From Flavobacteriia bacterium (GTDB lineage: Bacteria > Bacteroidota > Bacteroidia > Flavobacteriales_D > Crocinitomicaceae): DNA of 64,000 bases. Positions 31,103-38,937 of the stretch are shown here, one piece after another (position 1 is the stretch's first letter; each line of letters begins with the position of its first letter). The stretch is taken from assembly GCA_947450325.1 (NCBI GenBank), contig CANFUT010000009.1, forward strand, positions 1-64,000, read 5' to 3'. The translations under genes and the position numbers were made by a program. Below the pieces are notes generated by a model. That model saw only the letters and a program-made list of their open reading frames with translations, had not been told where the DNA came from and searched no databases.

Positions 31103-33361
31103 ATGAGAAATCTATTGCTTTTATTTCTAGTCTTTTATGCTTCAATCAATTCAATGGCACAAAAGGTTGCGGTATCTGCTTACAATGAAGCTAGGGATAC
31201 GCCAATCGATGAGATGCTTAACGATCGAAGTTTTGAGGTGAAATTTTTAAATCAGCAAAATCTAGATCCATTTTTGAGATTACAACGGATGGAAATTGGA
31301 GTTACACTTCCGCTTAATGTCAATGGAAAAGTGCGCAATTTTATCGATCGATATTTAAGTGATACAAATTATTTAATCAATCCCTATTTAGAATGGGAAT
31401 TGAAAGTTGAAGCCAGATTCATTTTTGAAAATGACACATTAAATCCGATTTTGGTCGATGGGTTTTACATACAGAACTATCAATCTTTCATGAAAAATCC
31501 TTTACCTGAACCAAAAAATGGTGCTTATTATACGGATGAAGAATATTTTAAATTGGGTGGTTGGCGAAAGTTAGAAAATCAATTTCCTTTTCACATTCGT
31601 TTTGCCCCACCAAAAGCTGGAAGTTGGAGAATGCAAATTCGCATTCAAACTGCCGATGATTTATTTTGGTCACCAATTTTTGATTTTTATGTTGATGAAA
31701 GTGAAAATCACGGTTACGTTCAAGTTGGTGAAAATAAACGGTTTTTGGAGTTGGACGGCAGTCCTTTTTATCCAGTTGGGATGAATACACCTTGGCCAGA
31801 AACTGCACCTGAGTTTGATTCGACTTTGTTTTCCTACAATATTATTAAAGAGCAAGATAAGACTTGGTATCGTCCAGAAATGTATCGAGATAAAGGATTT
31901 TGTGTGCCTCGTGTTTACGACAAATACAAAGATGTTTGGTCTAAAATGGCCGAAAGTGGAGTCAATTATGTGCGAACAATCATGAATCCAATTTCAACAG
32001 AAATTGAGTGGGAAAAGTTGGGTGATTACACTAATCGACTCAATCAAGCACAAGAAATGGACGAATTGCTTGAATTTGCTGAAGCCAAAAATCTTTTCAT
32101 TCACTGGGATTTAGCGATACATTATACTTTCAAATTTAATGTCTATTATCTCACGCAATGGGATTGGATTGACAATGATGGCACACCTTCTTATTGTTAT
32201 AAAAAAGCTTTCAACTTGGAAAGACCAATCGAGTTTTTTTCAAATCAAGACGCTAAAAAATATTACAAACAGCGTTTGAGATATATCATGGCACGTTGGG
32301 GATATTCACCCAATATCGCCGCATTTGAAATCATGAGTGAAATCAGTAATATTGGATCAACAGCGGACGATAACAACGAGTTTTACAATAAAAATACCCA
32401 GGTTTTTCAAGATTGGCAAATTGAAATGGGTGACTATTTGAAATCATTGTATCACGGAAAAATTCACTTATTAACTGCTTCCTACAGCGGAGAAATGAGC
32501 CAAAAAGACAGTACTTTTTTTAAGTCAAAATCCTATGATTTTATGACAAGTAATGTGTATGATTTTGGAACACCAGATTTTGCGAAGTTTTTCACCAAAG
32601 TAGTTGCCAAAAGATTATTGAACGAAAGTGAAAAGGAGCTTTCAGAAAATGCATACAATGTCAGGTCTTCTGAAAAATCGGGTGAGAATGTTTTTTCTTA
32701 CAATATCAAGCCGTTAATGTTTTCAGAGTCAGAACCGATTGACTGTGTCAGAAATTGCGAACGGTCAGGAATTGAAATCAATCGCAGTCAATGGCAAAGT
32801 TTGTTTTCAGGCTTAGCTGCGTCGCTTTCTTGGTCGAGTTGGTATAAAACTGACAATTACAAGGTCTACGGACAAATGCAAAAATGGATTTCGACGGTTG
32901 ATTTTCTTTATGGAGATTGGCATCCTGGTGCGAGTGAGTTGTATGATGGCGATTCATTGAAACGTTGGAATTACAATGCAAATTATGCTGAAGCCATGGA
33001 TGCTTCTTGGCGAAAAGCCGACTTGTCTTATATGCGTTCAGGTCAAAAATCCGAGGCAATCGGGGTGTTGACCAATAAGACATATAATTTTTACAATACG
33101 GATACTTGCGTGACAATTCCAGTTGAGATTCAACATTTGTTGAAACGAGAAGCGGTCAATTTGAAGAAACAAAAATTGCAAGTCAAAGGAATGAAAAAAG
33201 GAACCTATCAGATTGACTATTATTTGCCAGAAAATCAAGAGGAGCCTATTTTTACGTCAGTGCAAACAGGGCGAAATTTAGACATCGATTTGCCATCAAT
33301 TGCTGCAACAAAAGAAGGATATATTGTACTTTTCAGGGTTGGTTGGCACTCAAAACGATAA
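31103..33361 (+). CDS. Secreted DUF5060-type glycoside hydrolase-like protein
   Basis: The 752-residue protein has a signal peptide (ending NSMAQ), an N-terminal beta-sandwich like DUF5060 (FHIRFAPPKAGSWRMQIRIQ, then a FLELDGSPFYPVGMN transition) and a TIM-barrel-like catalytic region (SGVNYVRTIMNPIS, ENLFIHWDLAIHYTF-like strand, FEIMSEIS). Two candidate catalytic glutamates lie in FEIMSEIS (near 411) and MFSESEP (near 542), which fits retaining clan-A glycosidases. The end is a small beta domain. It could cleave a polysaccharide outside the cell; the substrate is unknown. The frame extends to TTG 31082 inside the FkbM gene; ATG 31103 starts the signal peptide. It ends 7 bases before the convergent ATPase gene. 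Confidence 0.75.
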   Translation: MRNLLLLFLVFYASINSMAQKVAVSAYNEARDTPIDEMLNDRSFEVKFLNQQNLDPFLRLQRMEIGVTLPLNVNGKVRNFIDRYLSDTNYLINPYLEWELKVEARFIFENDTLNPILVDGFYIQNYQSFMKNPLPEPKNGAYYTDEEYFKLGGWRKLENQFPFHIRFAPPKAGSWRMQIRIQTADDLFWSPIFDFYVDESENHGYVQVGENKRFLELDGSPFYPVGMNTPWPETAPEFDSTLFSYNIIKEQDKTWYRPEMYRDKGFCVPRVYDKYKDVWSKMAESGVNYVRTIMNPISTEIEWEKLGDYTNRLNQAQEMDELLEFAEAKNLFIHWDLAIHYTFKFNVYYLTQWDWIDNDGTPSYCYKKAFNLERPIEFFSNQDAKKYYKQRLRYIMARWGYSPNIAAFEIMSEISNIGSTADDNNEFYNKNTQVFQDWQIEMGDYLKSLYHGKIHLLTASYSGEMSQKDSTFFKSKSYDFMTSNVYDFGTPDFAKFFTKVVAKRLLNESEKELSENAYNVRSSEKSGENVFSYNIKPLMFSESEPIDCVRNCERSGIEINRSQWQSLFSGLAASLSWSSWYKTDNYKVYGQMQKWISTVDFLYGDWHPGASELYDGDSLKRWNYNANYAEAMDASWRKADLSYMRSGQKSEAIGVLTNKTYNFYNTDTCVTIPVEIQHLLKREAVNLKKQKLQVKGMKKGTYQIDYYLPENQEEPIFTSVQTGRNLDIDLPSIAATKEGYIVLFRVGWHSKR

Positions 33362-33368
33362 CATTTAT

Positions 33369-34520
33369 CTAAATTTCAATCGTATTATTCCAGCTGACAA
33401 TCATCTCATTACTCCTTGTTTCGCTGAAATCTTGTGTGTTCAACAAGTAATGTTTGAACTGAAGTGTTTTATCAAACGAATCAATGTAATGCAATGATTT
33501 GATATACTCACTTTTAACGGTTTGCGAAGCTTTCATTTCAATGCATTGAATTTTCAATCCTCTTTCGATAATCAAATCAATTTCATTTCCATTGCTGTCT
33601 CTCCAGAAATAATAATTTTTGATTTCGCCATTGTTTTTGTGGTTTTTGATAATATCTACCAGTGCATAATTTTCAAAAATTGCGCCTTTGTAATTGGAAA
33701 TAATCAATTCTTTTTCATCTTCAATTCCAAGAAGATAGCAAACTAATCCTGTATCATAAAAATACAGTTTAGGAGATTTTACGATGCGTTTAGAAAAATT
33801 CTTATGCCAAGGTTTGAGTGTGAAAGCAATGTAACTCGTTTCTAAAATAGACAACCAGCGTTGCACCGTTTTGATGTCAATTCCCAAATCTTTTGAAATG
33901 GTATTCGCATTGAAAATCTGCCCAACGTGATGCGCGCAAATGTTGATGAATTTTCGGAAAGTCGATAAGTCATGCACATTAACCATGCTTCGAACATCTC
34001 TTTCGATGTAGGTCTGAATATAAGATGGATAAAAATCATTCGGCGCAATTTCTTTGTCGAACGTTCGCGGATATCCGCCTTGAATGATTGATTCAAAGAT
34101 ATTGAGTTGCTTGACAGTTTTTATTTCTGCATGGCTGAGAGGCAACAATTCAAGGATGTAAACCCTTCCCGCCAAACTTTGAGTTACTTTTTCTAACATC
34201 AAAAAGTTCTGTGACCCACTCAAAATATATTGTCCAGTTTTTCCTGATTCATCAACGATTTGTTGGATATATGAAAATAATTCAGGCGCATTTTGTGCTT
34301 CATCGATAATTACTTTGTCATCATAAGTTTCTAAAAATCCTTTCGGATCTGTTTGCGCAAAATAAAGCATATCAGGATTTTCCATGGAAACATACCGATA
34401 GTCTGAAAATACCAACTTACTCAAAGTTGTTTTCCCAGATTGTCTCGGTCCTGTGAAGACCAAAACTGGAAATTTTTGAGCCATTTTCAATATTTTCTGA
34501 TATGCCAATCGTTGAATCAT
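33369..34520 (-). CDS. AAA_14/DUF4143 ATPase with PD-(D/E)XK-like domain, second copy
   Basis: This 383-residue protein is of the same family as the gene at 24071 but clearly diverged. Walker A is GPRQSGKT (24-31), Walker B is KVIIDEAQ (Asp73/Glu74), the sensor is YILSGSQNF, a winged-helix-like region is ISKDLGIDIKTVQRWLSILE, and the C-terminal part has NEIDLII...IQCIEMKAS with the nuclease-like E-x-K. The start is the ATG at 34518-34520; the upstream ATG at 34538 lies before the -7 box. An array of four 22-bp units begins 8 bases behind this box. It is divergent from htpG. Confidence 0.85.
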   Translation of the reverse strand: MIQRLAYQKILKMAQKFPVLVFTGPRQSGKTTLSKLVFSDYRYVSMENPDMLYFAQTDPKGFLETYDDKVIIDEAQNAPELFSYIQQIVDESGKTGQYILSGSQNFLMLEKVTQSLAGRVYILELLPLSHAEIKTVKQLNIFESIIQGGYPRTFDKEIAPNDFYPSYIQTYIERDVRSMVNVHDLSTFRKFINICAHHVGQIFNANTISKDLGIDIKTVQRWLSILETSYIAFTLKPWHKNFSKRIVKSPKLYFYDTGLVCYLLGIEDEKELIISNYKGAIFENYALVDIIKNHKNNGEIKNYYFWRDSNGNEIDLIIERGLKIQCIEMKASQTVKSEYIKSLHYIDSFDKTLQFKHYLLNTQDFSETRSNEMIVSWNNTIEI

Positions 34521-34524
34521 AAAC

Positions 34525-34532
34525 CAAAAATA
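34525..34532 (-). promoter_or_regulatory. -7 element of the second AAA_14 gene
   Basis: TATTTTTG on the minus strand is a full TAnnTTTG match ending 4 bases before the ATG at 34520, so the transcript is probably leaderless. As for the other AAA_14 gene, the -33 position falls inside the repeat array. Confidence 0.55.
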
Positions 34533-34540
34533 ATACATTT

Positions 34541-34628
34541 TATGTAATTATGGAATATTTTTTATGTAAATATGGAATTTTGTTTATGTAATATTGGAAT
34601 TTAATCTATGTAAATATGGAATTTTTTA
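34541..34628. repeat. Tandem array, 4 units of exactly 22 bp
   Basis: Units begin at 34541, 34563, 34585 and 34607, an exact 22-bp period. The plus-strand consensus is TATGTAAATATGGAATTTTG plus two variable bases, and the second half of each unit is T-rich. It lies immediately behind the promoter of the second AAA_14 gene, as does the array behind the first, but its sequence and period differ. Both share the core TATGTAA. It lies in the divergent gap to htpG. Confidence 0.92.
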
Positions 34629-34630
34629 AC

Positions 34631-34717
34631 AAAATGACATTTTAATACCTATCAAACTTGAATTGAAAATCAAATTACGACATTTTGTCATTCTCATTCC
34701 CTTGGCATAGTGATTGA
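34631..34717 (+). promoter_or_regulatory. Sigma-54-like promoter of htpG with two upstream dyads
   Basis: TTGGCATAGTGATTGA at 34702-34717 has TGGCA and TTG at the -24/-12 spacing of sigma-54 promoters, with a GA in place of the -12 GC. Transcription would begin about 34729, 37 bases before the ATG. Upstream are a perfect dyad AAAATGACATTTT (34631-34643) and a perfect dyad GACATTTTGTC (34679-34689), candidates for activator binding. No TAnnTTTG box was seen. Confidence 0.5.
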
Positions 34718-34765
34718 CGAAAAGATGTGTCCACAAATGGATCAAATTGTAATAAATTTAAAATT

Positions 34766-36652
34766 ATGAAAACAGGTCAAATTAATGTTCAAACGGAAAA
34801 TATTTTTCCAATCATTAAAAAATTCTTGTATTCAGACCACGAGATATTTTTAAGAGAGTTGGTTTCGAATGCAGTAGATGCTTCTCAAAAAGTGAAAGTG
34901 TTGGCTTCGACAGGCGAATTCAAAGGTGAAGTTGGCGATTTGAAAGTGGAAGTTGTATTAGACAAAGAGGCTAAAACACTGACGATTTCAGATCATGGAA
35001 TTGGAATGACAAGCGATGAAATTGATAAATACATCAATCAAATTGCTTTTTCAGGTGCAGAAGAATTTGTAAAACAATACGAAGGAAAAGAAGGTGCTGA
35101 AAGTATCATCGGTCACTTTGGATTGGGATTTTATTCAGCTTTCATGGTTTCTGAAAAAGTCCAAATCAGAACTTTGTCACGCCACGAAGGTTCTCAAGCG
35201 GTGCAATGGGAAAGTAATGGTTCACCTGAATATACGATCACAGACATTGAAAAAACAGACAGAGGAACAGATATTATTTTGTATATCAATGAAGAATCTA
35301 TTGAGTTTTTAGAAAAAGCGCGTATTCAAGGGATTCTGGATAAATACTGTAAGTTTTTACCAATTCCAGTAATTTTTGGAAACAAAACAGAATACATCGA
35401 TTCTCCTGAAGGCGAAAAAGACGACAAAGGAAACGTAAAACGTGTGGCGATTGATGTTCCAAATCAAGTGAACAATCCTTCTCCAGCTTGGACAAAAGCA
35501 CCTATCGATTTGAAACAAGAAGATTACAATGCTTTTTACAGAGAATTGTATCCAATGACATTCGAAGATCCATTGTTTCACATTCATTTGAATGTAGATT
35601 ATCCCTTTAATTTGACAGGAATTTTATATTTCCCAAAAATCAAGGAAAATGTAGAAGTTCAACGAAATAAAATCAATTTGTACAGCAATCAAGTGTTTAT
35701 TACTGATAGCGTTGCAGAAATTGTTCCTGAATTCCTGACTTTGTTGCACGGAGTAATTGATTCTCCAGATATTCCATTGAATGTTTCACGTTCTTATTTA
35801 CAAAGCGATAGCAATGTAAAAAAGATCTCAAGTCACATCACTAAAAAAGTGGCAGATAAATTGGCTGAAATGTTCAAAAAAGACCGACCAGATTTTGAAT
35901 CTAAGTGGGAAGATTTGAAAATCTTTGTTGAATATGGGACACTTTCAGACGATAAATTTGCTGAAAAATCAAAAGGTTTTTCTTTGGTTAAAAATACTGA
36001 AGGTAAATATTTTACAGTTGAGGAATACAAAGAGAAAATCACGGCTTTACAAACTGATAAAGATGGTAAAATTATTGTTCTTTACACCAATGATGCAGAA
36101 GCACAATTTGGTTTTGTGAAAGCTGCAAAAGACCGCGGTTATGATGTTTTGTCTTTGGACGGACCATTGGTTCCTCATTGGATTTCCAAAATGGAGCAGG
36201 AAGGTTTGAACCTAACTTTTGCAAGAGTTGATGCGGATACTTTGGATAAATTGATTAAAAAATCTGAAGAAATTCCATCTAAACTTTCGAAAGAGGAAGA
36301 AGAACAATTGCAAATTGTCTTTGAAGGTTCTGTCAACAAAGAGAAATTCAAAGTTGAATTTTCAAGTATGAGTGAAACGGAAGCGCCAATCATTGTGACG
36401 CAGCCTGAGTTTATCCGCAGAATGATGGAACAACAAAAAATGGGTGGCGGTGGCTTTTTCGGTGCTTTCCCTGAAACATATCAATTGGTTGTCAATAGCA
36501 ATCACCCGAAAGTAGGTGAATTATTGAAAACGGATGATGCTCAACGCGCTGATAAAGCAAAACAATTGACTGATTTAGCCTTGCTTTCTCAAGGAATGTT
36601 GAAAGGCGAAGCATTGAATCAATTTATTGAAAGAAGTATAGAATTGGTATAA
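34766..36652 (+). CDS. htpG: Chaperone protein HtpG (Hsp90)
   Basis: HtpG is the bacterial Hsp90, an ATP-dependent dimeric chaperone that remodels client proteins in the cytoplasm. The 628-residue product has all GHKL features: FLRELVSNAVDASQK at the N-terminus, SDHGIGMTSDEI, GHFGLGFYSAFMV, and the middle-domain VFITD and LPLNVSR-like blocks, then a C-terminal dimerisation domain. The frame extends to a GTG at 34727; I chose ATG 34766, where homology with the family starts (MKTGQINVQTE). Its promoter is sigma-54-like with two palindromes upstream. A terminator follows at 36667. Confidence 0.97.
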   Translation: MKTGQINVQTENIFPIIKKFLYSDHEIFLRELVSNAVDASQKVKVLASTGEFKGEVGDLKVEVVLDKEAKTLTISDHGIGMTSDEIDKYINQIAFSGAEEFVKQYEGKEGAESIIGHFGLGFYSAFMVSEKVQIRTLSRHEGSQAVQWESNGSPEYTITDIEKTDRGTDIILYINEESIEFLEKARIQGILDKYCKFLPIPVIFGNKTEYIDSPEGEKDDKGNVKRVAIDVPNQVNNPSPAWTKAPIDLKQEDYNAFYRELYPMTFEDPLFHIHLNVDYPFNLTGILYFPKIKENVEVQRNKINLYSNQVFITDSVAEIVPEFLTLLHGVIDSPDIPLNVSRSYLQSDSNVKKISSHITKKVADKLAEMFKKDRPDFESKWEDLKIFVEYGTLSDDKFAEKSKGFSLVKNTEGKYFTVEEYKEKITALQTDKDGKIIVLYTNDAEAQFGFVKAAKDRGYDVLSLDGPLVPHWISKMEQEGLNLTFARVDADTLDKLIKKSEEIPSKLSKEEEEQLQIVFEGSVNKEKFKVEFSSMSETEAPIIVTQPEFIRRMMEQQKMGGGGFFGAFPETYQLVVNSNHPKVGELLKTDDAQRADKAKQLTDLALLSQGMLKGEALNQFIERSIELV

Positions 36653-36666
36653 AAAAAGCATAGATT

Positions 36667-36697
36667 TGCCATGTGTTTCGATGCATGGCATTTTTTT
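36667..36697 (+). terminator. Terminator of htpG
   Basis: TGCCATG and CATGGCA pair around a ten-base loop and are followed by seven T. It lies 15 bases after the htpG stop. Confidence 0.8.
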
Positions 36698-36757
36698 ATG
36701 TTCAAAAGTTAGAATAGATAATCGGCGGTTTGAAAAAATTGCCTAAAATGTACAGAT

Positions 36758-37540
36758 TTGTTTAAATTGATAGGAGCTATCGGAGGATTTCTTCTTCTTG
36801 GTAGAAGTTTTTTTGGAGGATTTGTTGGATTCGTCGTTGGTGGATTTATTGATAATTTACTAACATCAAATGTATCTCAACGACAAGGCGCAACTGGCGG
36901 AAGCGGCAGTGGTTTTTCAGCAGATGATTTATTCTCGTATTACCAACAAAGAACGACAAATACAGATTTTGCGACGATGTTGATTGCACTTTCTGCTGCA
37001 GTGATGCGCGCGGATGGAAAAGTGTTGAAAGCGGAGTTAGATTTTGTAAAATCTTTTTTTCGTCAACAATTTGGTCCTCAATTTTCAACAGCGCATTTGC
37101 AAACATTGAAGCGTTTCTTGGATTCTGACGATATTCCATTGGAACAAATTTGTCAAGATATCAGAATGCGAACTCAAGAAGAAGTGCGCGTTCAATTGTT
37201 GCACTATCTTTTTGGTATTGCCAAATCTGACGGGCATGTTCAGGAATCAGAAATGTTGATTTTGAAAAGAATTGCACAGTTGATGGGCGTTCCAAACATG
37301 GATTTCGAAAGTGTCAAAAACATGTTCTACCGCGATGTGAATTCGGATTTCAAAGTATTGGGATTAGAAGCAACTGCAACAGATGAAGAAATTAAGAAGG
37401 CTTATCGACAAATGGCAATTCGATATCATCCTGACAAAGTAGCGCAGATGGGCGATGAATACCAAAAAGGCGCCAAAGAGAAGTTTCAGAAAATTCAAGA
37501 AGCTTACGATAATATCAAGAAAACAAGAGGTTTGAAATAA
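36758..37540 (+). CDS. TerB-like and J-domain protein (DjlA-like)
   Basis: The 260-residue product has a hydrophobic glycine-rich N-terminus (IGAIGGFLLLGRSFFGGFVG), a TerB-like helical domain at about 55-170 (MLIALSAAVMRADGKVLKAE; YLFGIAKSDGHVQESEM) and a C-terminal J-domain with the HPD motif in YHPDKV that stimulates DnaK-type ATPases. This order matches DjlA-type proteins, which are membrane-anchored co-chaperones. The start is uncertain: TTG 36758 overlaps a CAGATTTG box with TTTG 20 bases upstream (36729-36732), so a second in-frame TTG at 36767 may be used. There is no ATG in frame nearby. Confidence 0.82.
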   Translation: MFKLIGAIGGFLLLGRSFFGGFVGFVVGGFIDNLLTSNVSQRQGATGGSGSGFSADDLFSYYQQRTTNTDFATMLIALSAAVMRADGKVLKAELDFVKSFFRQQFGPQFSTAHLQTLKRFLDSDDIPLEQICQDIRMRTQEEVRVQLLHYLFGIAKSDGHVQESEMLILKRIAQLMGVPNMDFESVKNMFYRDVNSDFKVLGLEATATDEEIKKAYRQMAIRYHPDKVAQMGDEYQKGAKEKFQKIQEAYDNIKKTRGLK

Positions 37541-37571
37541 AAAAAACTCGATGAGCAATCATCAAGTTTTT
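37541..37571. terminator. Terminator between the convergent J-domain and cyclophilin genes
   Basis: AAACTCGATGA and TCATCAAGTTT form an imperfect stem with A and T tracts on the two sides, so it can end transcripts from both directions. Confidence 0.65.
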
Positions 37572-37593
37572 CATTTGGTATTGTTTTTTACAA

Positions 37594-38025
37594 TTAATCA
37601 ATAATTGTAATAGATTCAATTTTATCACCTTCGCGAATTGCGTCGATCACTTCCAACCCTTCATAAACTTTTCCAAAACAAGTATGGTTTCTGTCTAAGT
37701 GAGAAGTTTGTCTTCTACTGTGGCAAACAAAAAATTGTGAACCTCCAGTGTTTCTTCCTGCGTGAGCCATGGATAAAACGCCACGGTCGTGGTATTGATT
37801 TTCTCCTGTCAATTCGCAATCGATTTTGTATCCTGGTCCTCCAGCGCCAGTTCCTTTTGGACATCCGCCTTGAATAACGAAATCAGGAATCACACGATGC
37901 CAAGACAATCCGTTATAAAAACCGTCTTTTGATAATTTCACGAAATTTGCCACTGTATTAGGTGCATCATTTTCATAAAATGCAACCTTCATTTCGCCTT
38001 TATTTGTCTTAATAATTGCTTCCAT
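37594..38025 (-). CDS. Peptidyl-prolyl cis-trans isomerase, cyclophilin type
   Basis: The 143-residue cytoplasmic cyclophilin catalyses proline isomerisation during folding. The landmarks are TNKGEMKVAFYENDAPNTVA, NGLSWHRVIPDFVIQGGCP, GAGGPGYKID and GGSQFFVCH; the conserved His-Arg and Phe-Ile-Gln residues of the active site are present. There is no signal peptide, so it is the cytoplasmic PpiB type, and it is short as in many Bacteroidota. Chaperone genes are close by (htpG and the J-domain gene), but each is separately transcribed. Confidence 0.9.
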   Translation of the reverse strand: MEAIIKTNKGEMKVAFYENDAPNTVANFVKLSKDGFYNGLSWHRVIPDFVIQGGCPKGTGAGGPGYKIDCELTGENQYHDRGVLSMAHAGRNTGGSQFFVCHSRRQTSHLDRNHTCFGKVYEGLEVIDAIREGDKIESITIID

Positions 38026-38206
38026 TGATATAATTTTTTAGCAAAAATAATCAATTGAATCTGATTTTAAACTTAATCGAATTATTGTATCTTTATTTCC
38101 AAAGATTTTGGTTAATTTCGAAACTGAAAACAAAAGTTCGAATTGATTTTTTGATATTTTGACTCTTTTTGAATCAGAGATAAAAGTTGTTTCAAAACCA
38201 TAATTT

Positions 38207-38884
38207 ATGAGTTATTTGTTAATTAAAGTTGGTAGGGGAGAAGACAATGATGTTGTTTTAAATGATCCTACAATTTCTAAACATCATCTGGAAATATTTG
38301 TAGACGTTGAAGGAAATGTTTTTTTGACAGATTTACAATCTAAATTCGGTACCAAAGTAAATGGTAATCTCATCAATGATTCCGTTGAGTTAAATCCATT
38401 TGACAAAGTCACAATTGGTGATGAAATTCCTTTCAATTGGAAAAAATACGTTGAACAAGATCAAAAAAACACGATTACAGTTGGACGTTCGCACAAAAAC
38501 GACGTGATTTTGAATCTTCCCTATGTTTCGGAACATCATTTGCAACTGTTTAGAGACAAAGACGGAAATATCTTTATCACTGATTTAGATTCATCAGAAG
38601 GAACATTTATCAATGGAGTTAGATTAAACGGAATTGCACTTTTGAATCCAAAAGATAAAGTGAAATTAGGAACAGAGTTATTTCATTGGAAAACATTGTA
38701 TCCAGATTTACAAGTAATTGAACCAATCACTGAAATCAAAGAAGAAGTAAAACCTGAAATCAAAGAACCTGAAAAAGAAGCGGAAAAAATCAAACAACCT
38801 TGGTACATTGAGCACAAAGATTTGATCATTATTTATGGGATCGATTTGTTGTTGATTTTATTGATTTCTTGGAGCATGAAATAA
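38207..38884 (+). CDS. Tandem FHA domain, tail-anchored protein
   Basis: The 225-residue protein has two FHA domains, about 5-75 and 88-160. Each has the GR-x(5)-DV-L motif (GRGEDNDVVLNDPTISKHHL; GRSHKNDVILNLPYVSEHHL) with the Ser/Arg/His phosphothreonine-binding residues. A charged EIKEEVKPEIKEPEKEAEKI linker follows, and the last residues (DLIIIYGIDLLLILLISWS) are a single membrane segment. FHA domains bind phosphothreonine, so it probably docks a Ser/Thr-kinase substrate at the inner membrane. No kinase gene is adjacent, and the partner is unknown. Confidence 0.85.
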   Translation: MSYLLIKVGRGEDNDVVLNDPTISKHHLEIFVDVEGNVFLTDLQSKFGTKVNGNLINDSVELNPFDKVTIGDEIPFNWKKYVEQDQKNTITVGRSHKNDVILNLPYVSEHHLQLFRDKDGNIFITDLDSSEGTFINGVRLNGIALLNPKDKVKLGTELFHWKTLYPDLQVIEPITEIKEEVKPEIKEPEKEAEKIKQPWYIEHKDLIIIYGIDLLLILLISWSMK

Positions 38885-38916
38885 AAAAAACTGCTTCCTT
38901 TTGAGAAACAGTTTTT
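38885..38916. terminator. Bidirectional terminator between FHA and glyA genes
   Basis: AAACTG and CAGTTT pair around a loop, with an A8 run upstream and a T5 run downstream. It separates two convergent genes. Confidence 0.7.
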
Positions 38917-38937
38917 GATTATCTTAAAATCCTTGGT

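Noticed and set aside
34727-34765. GTG start for htpG at 34727
   Set aside because: The extra 13 residues do not match the HtpG family, whose N-terminus starts at ATG 34766.
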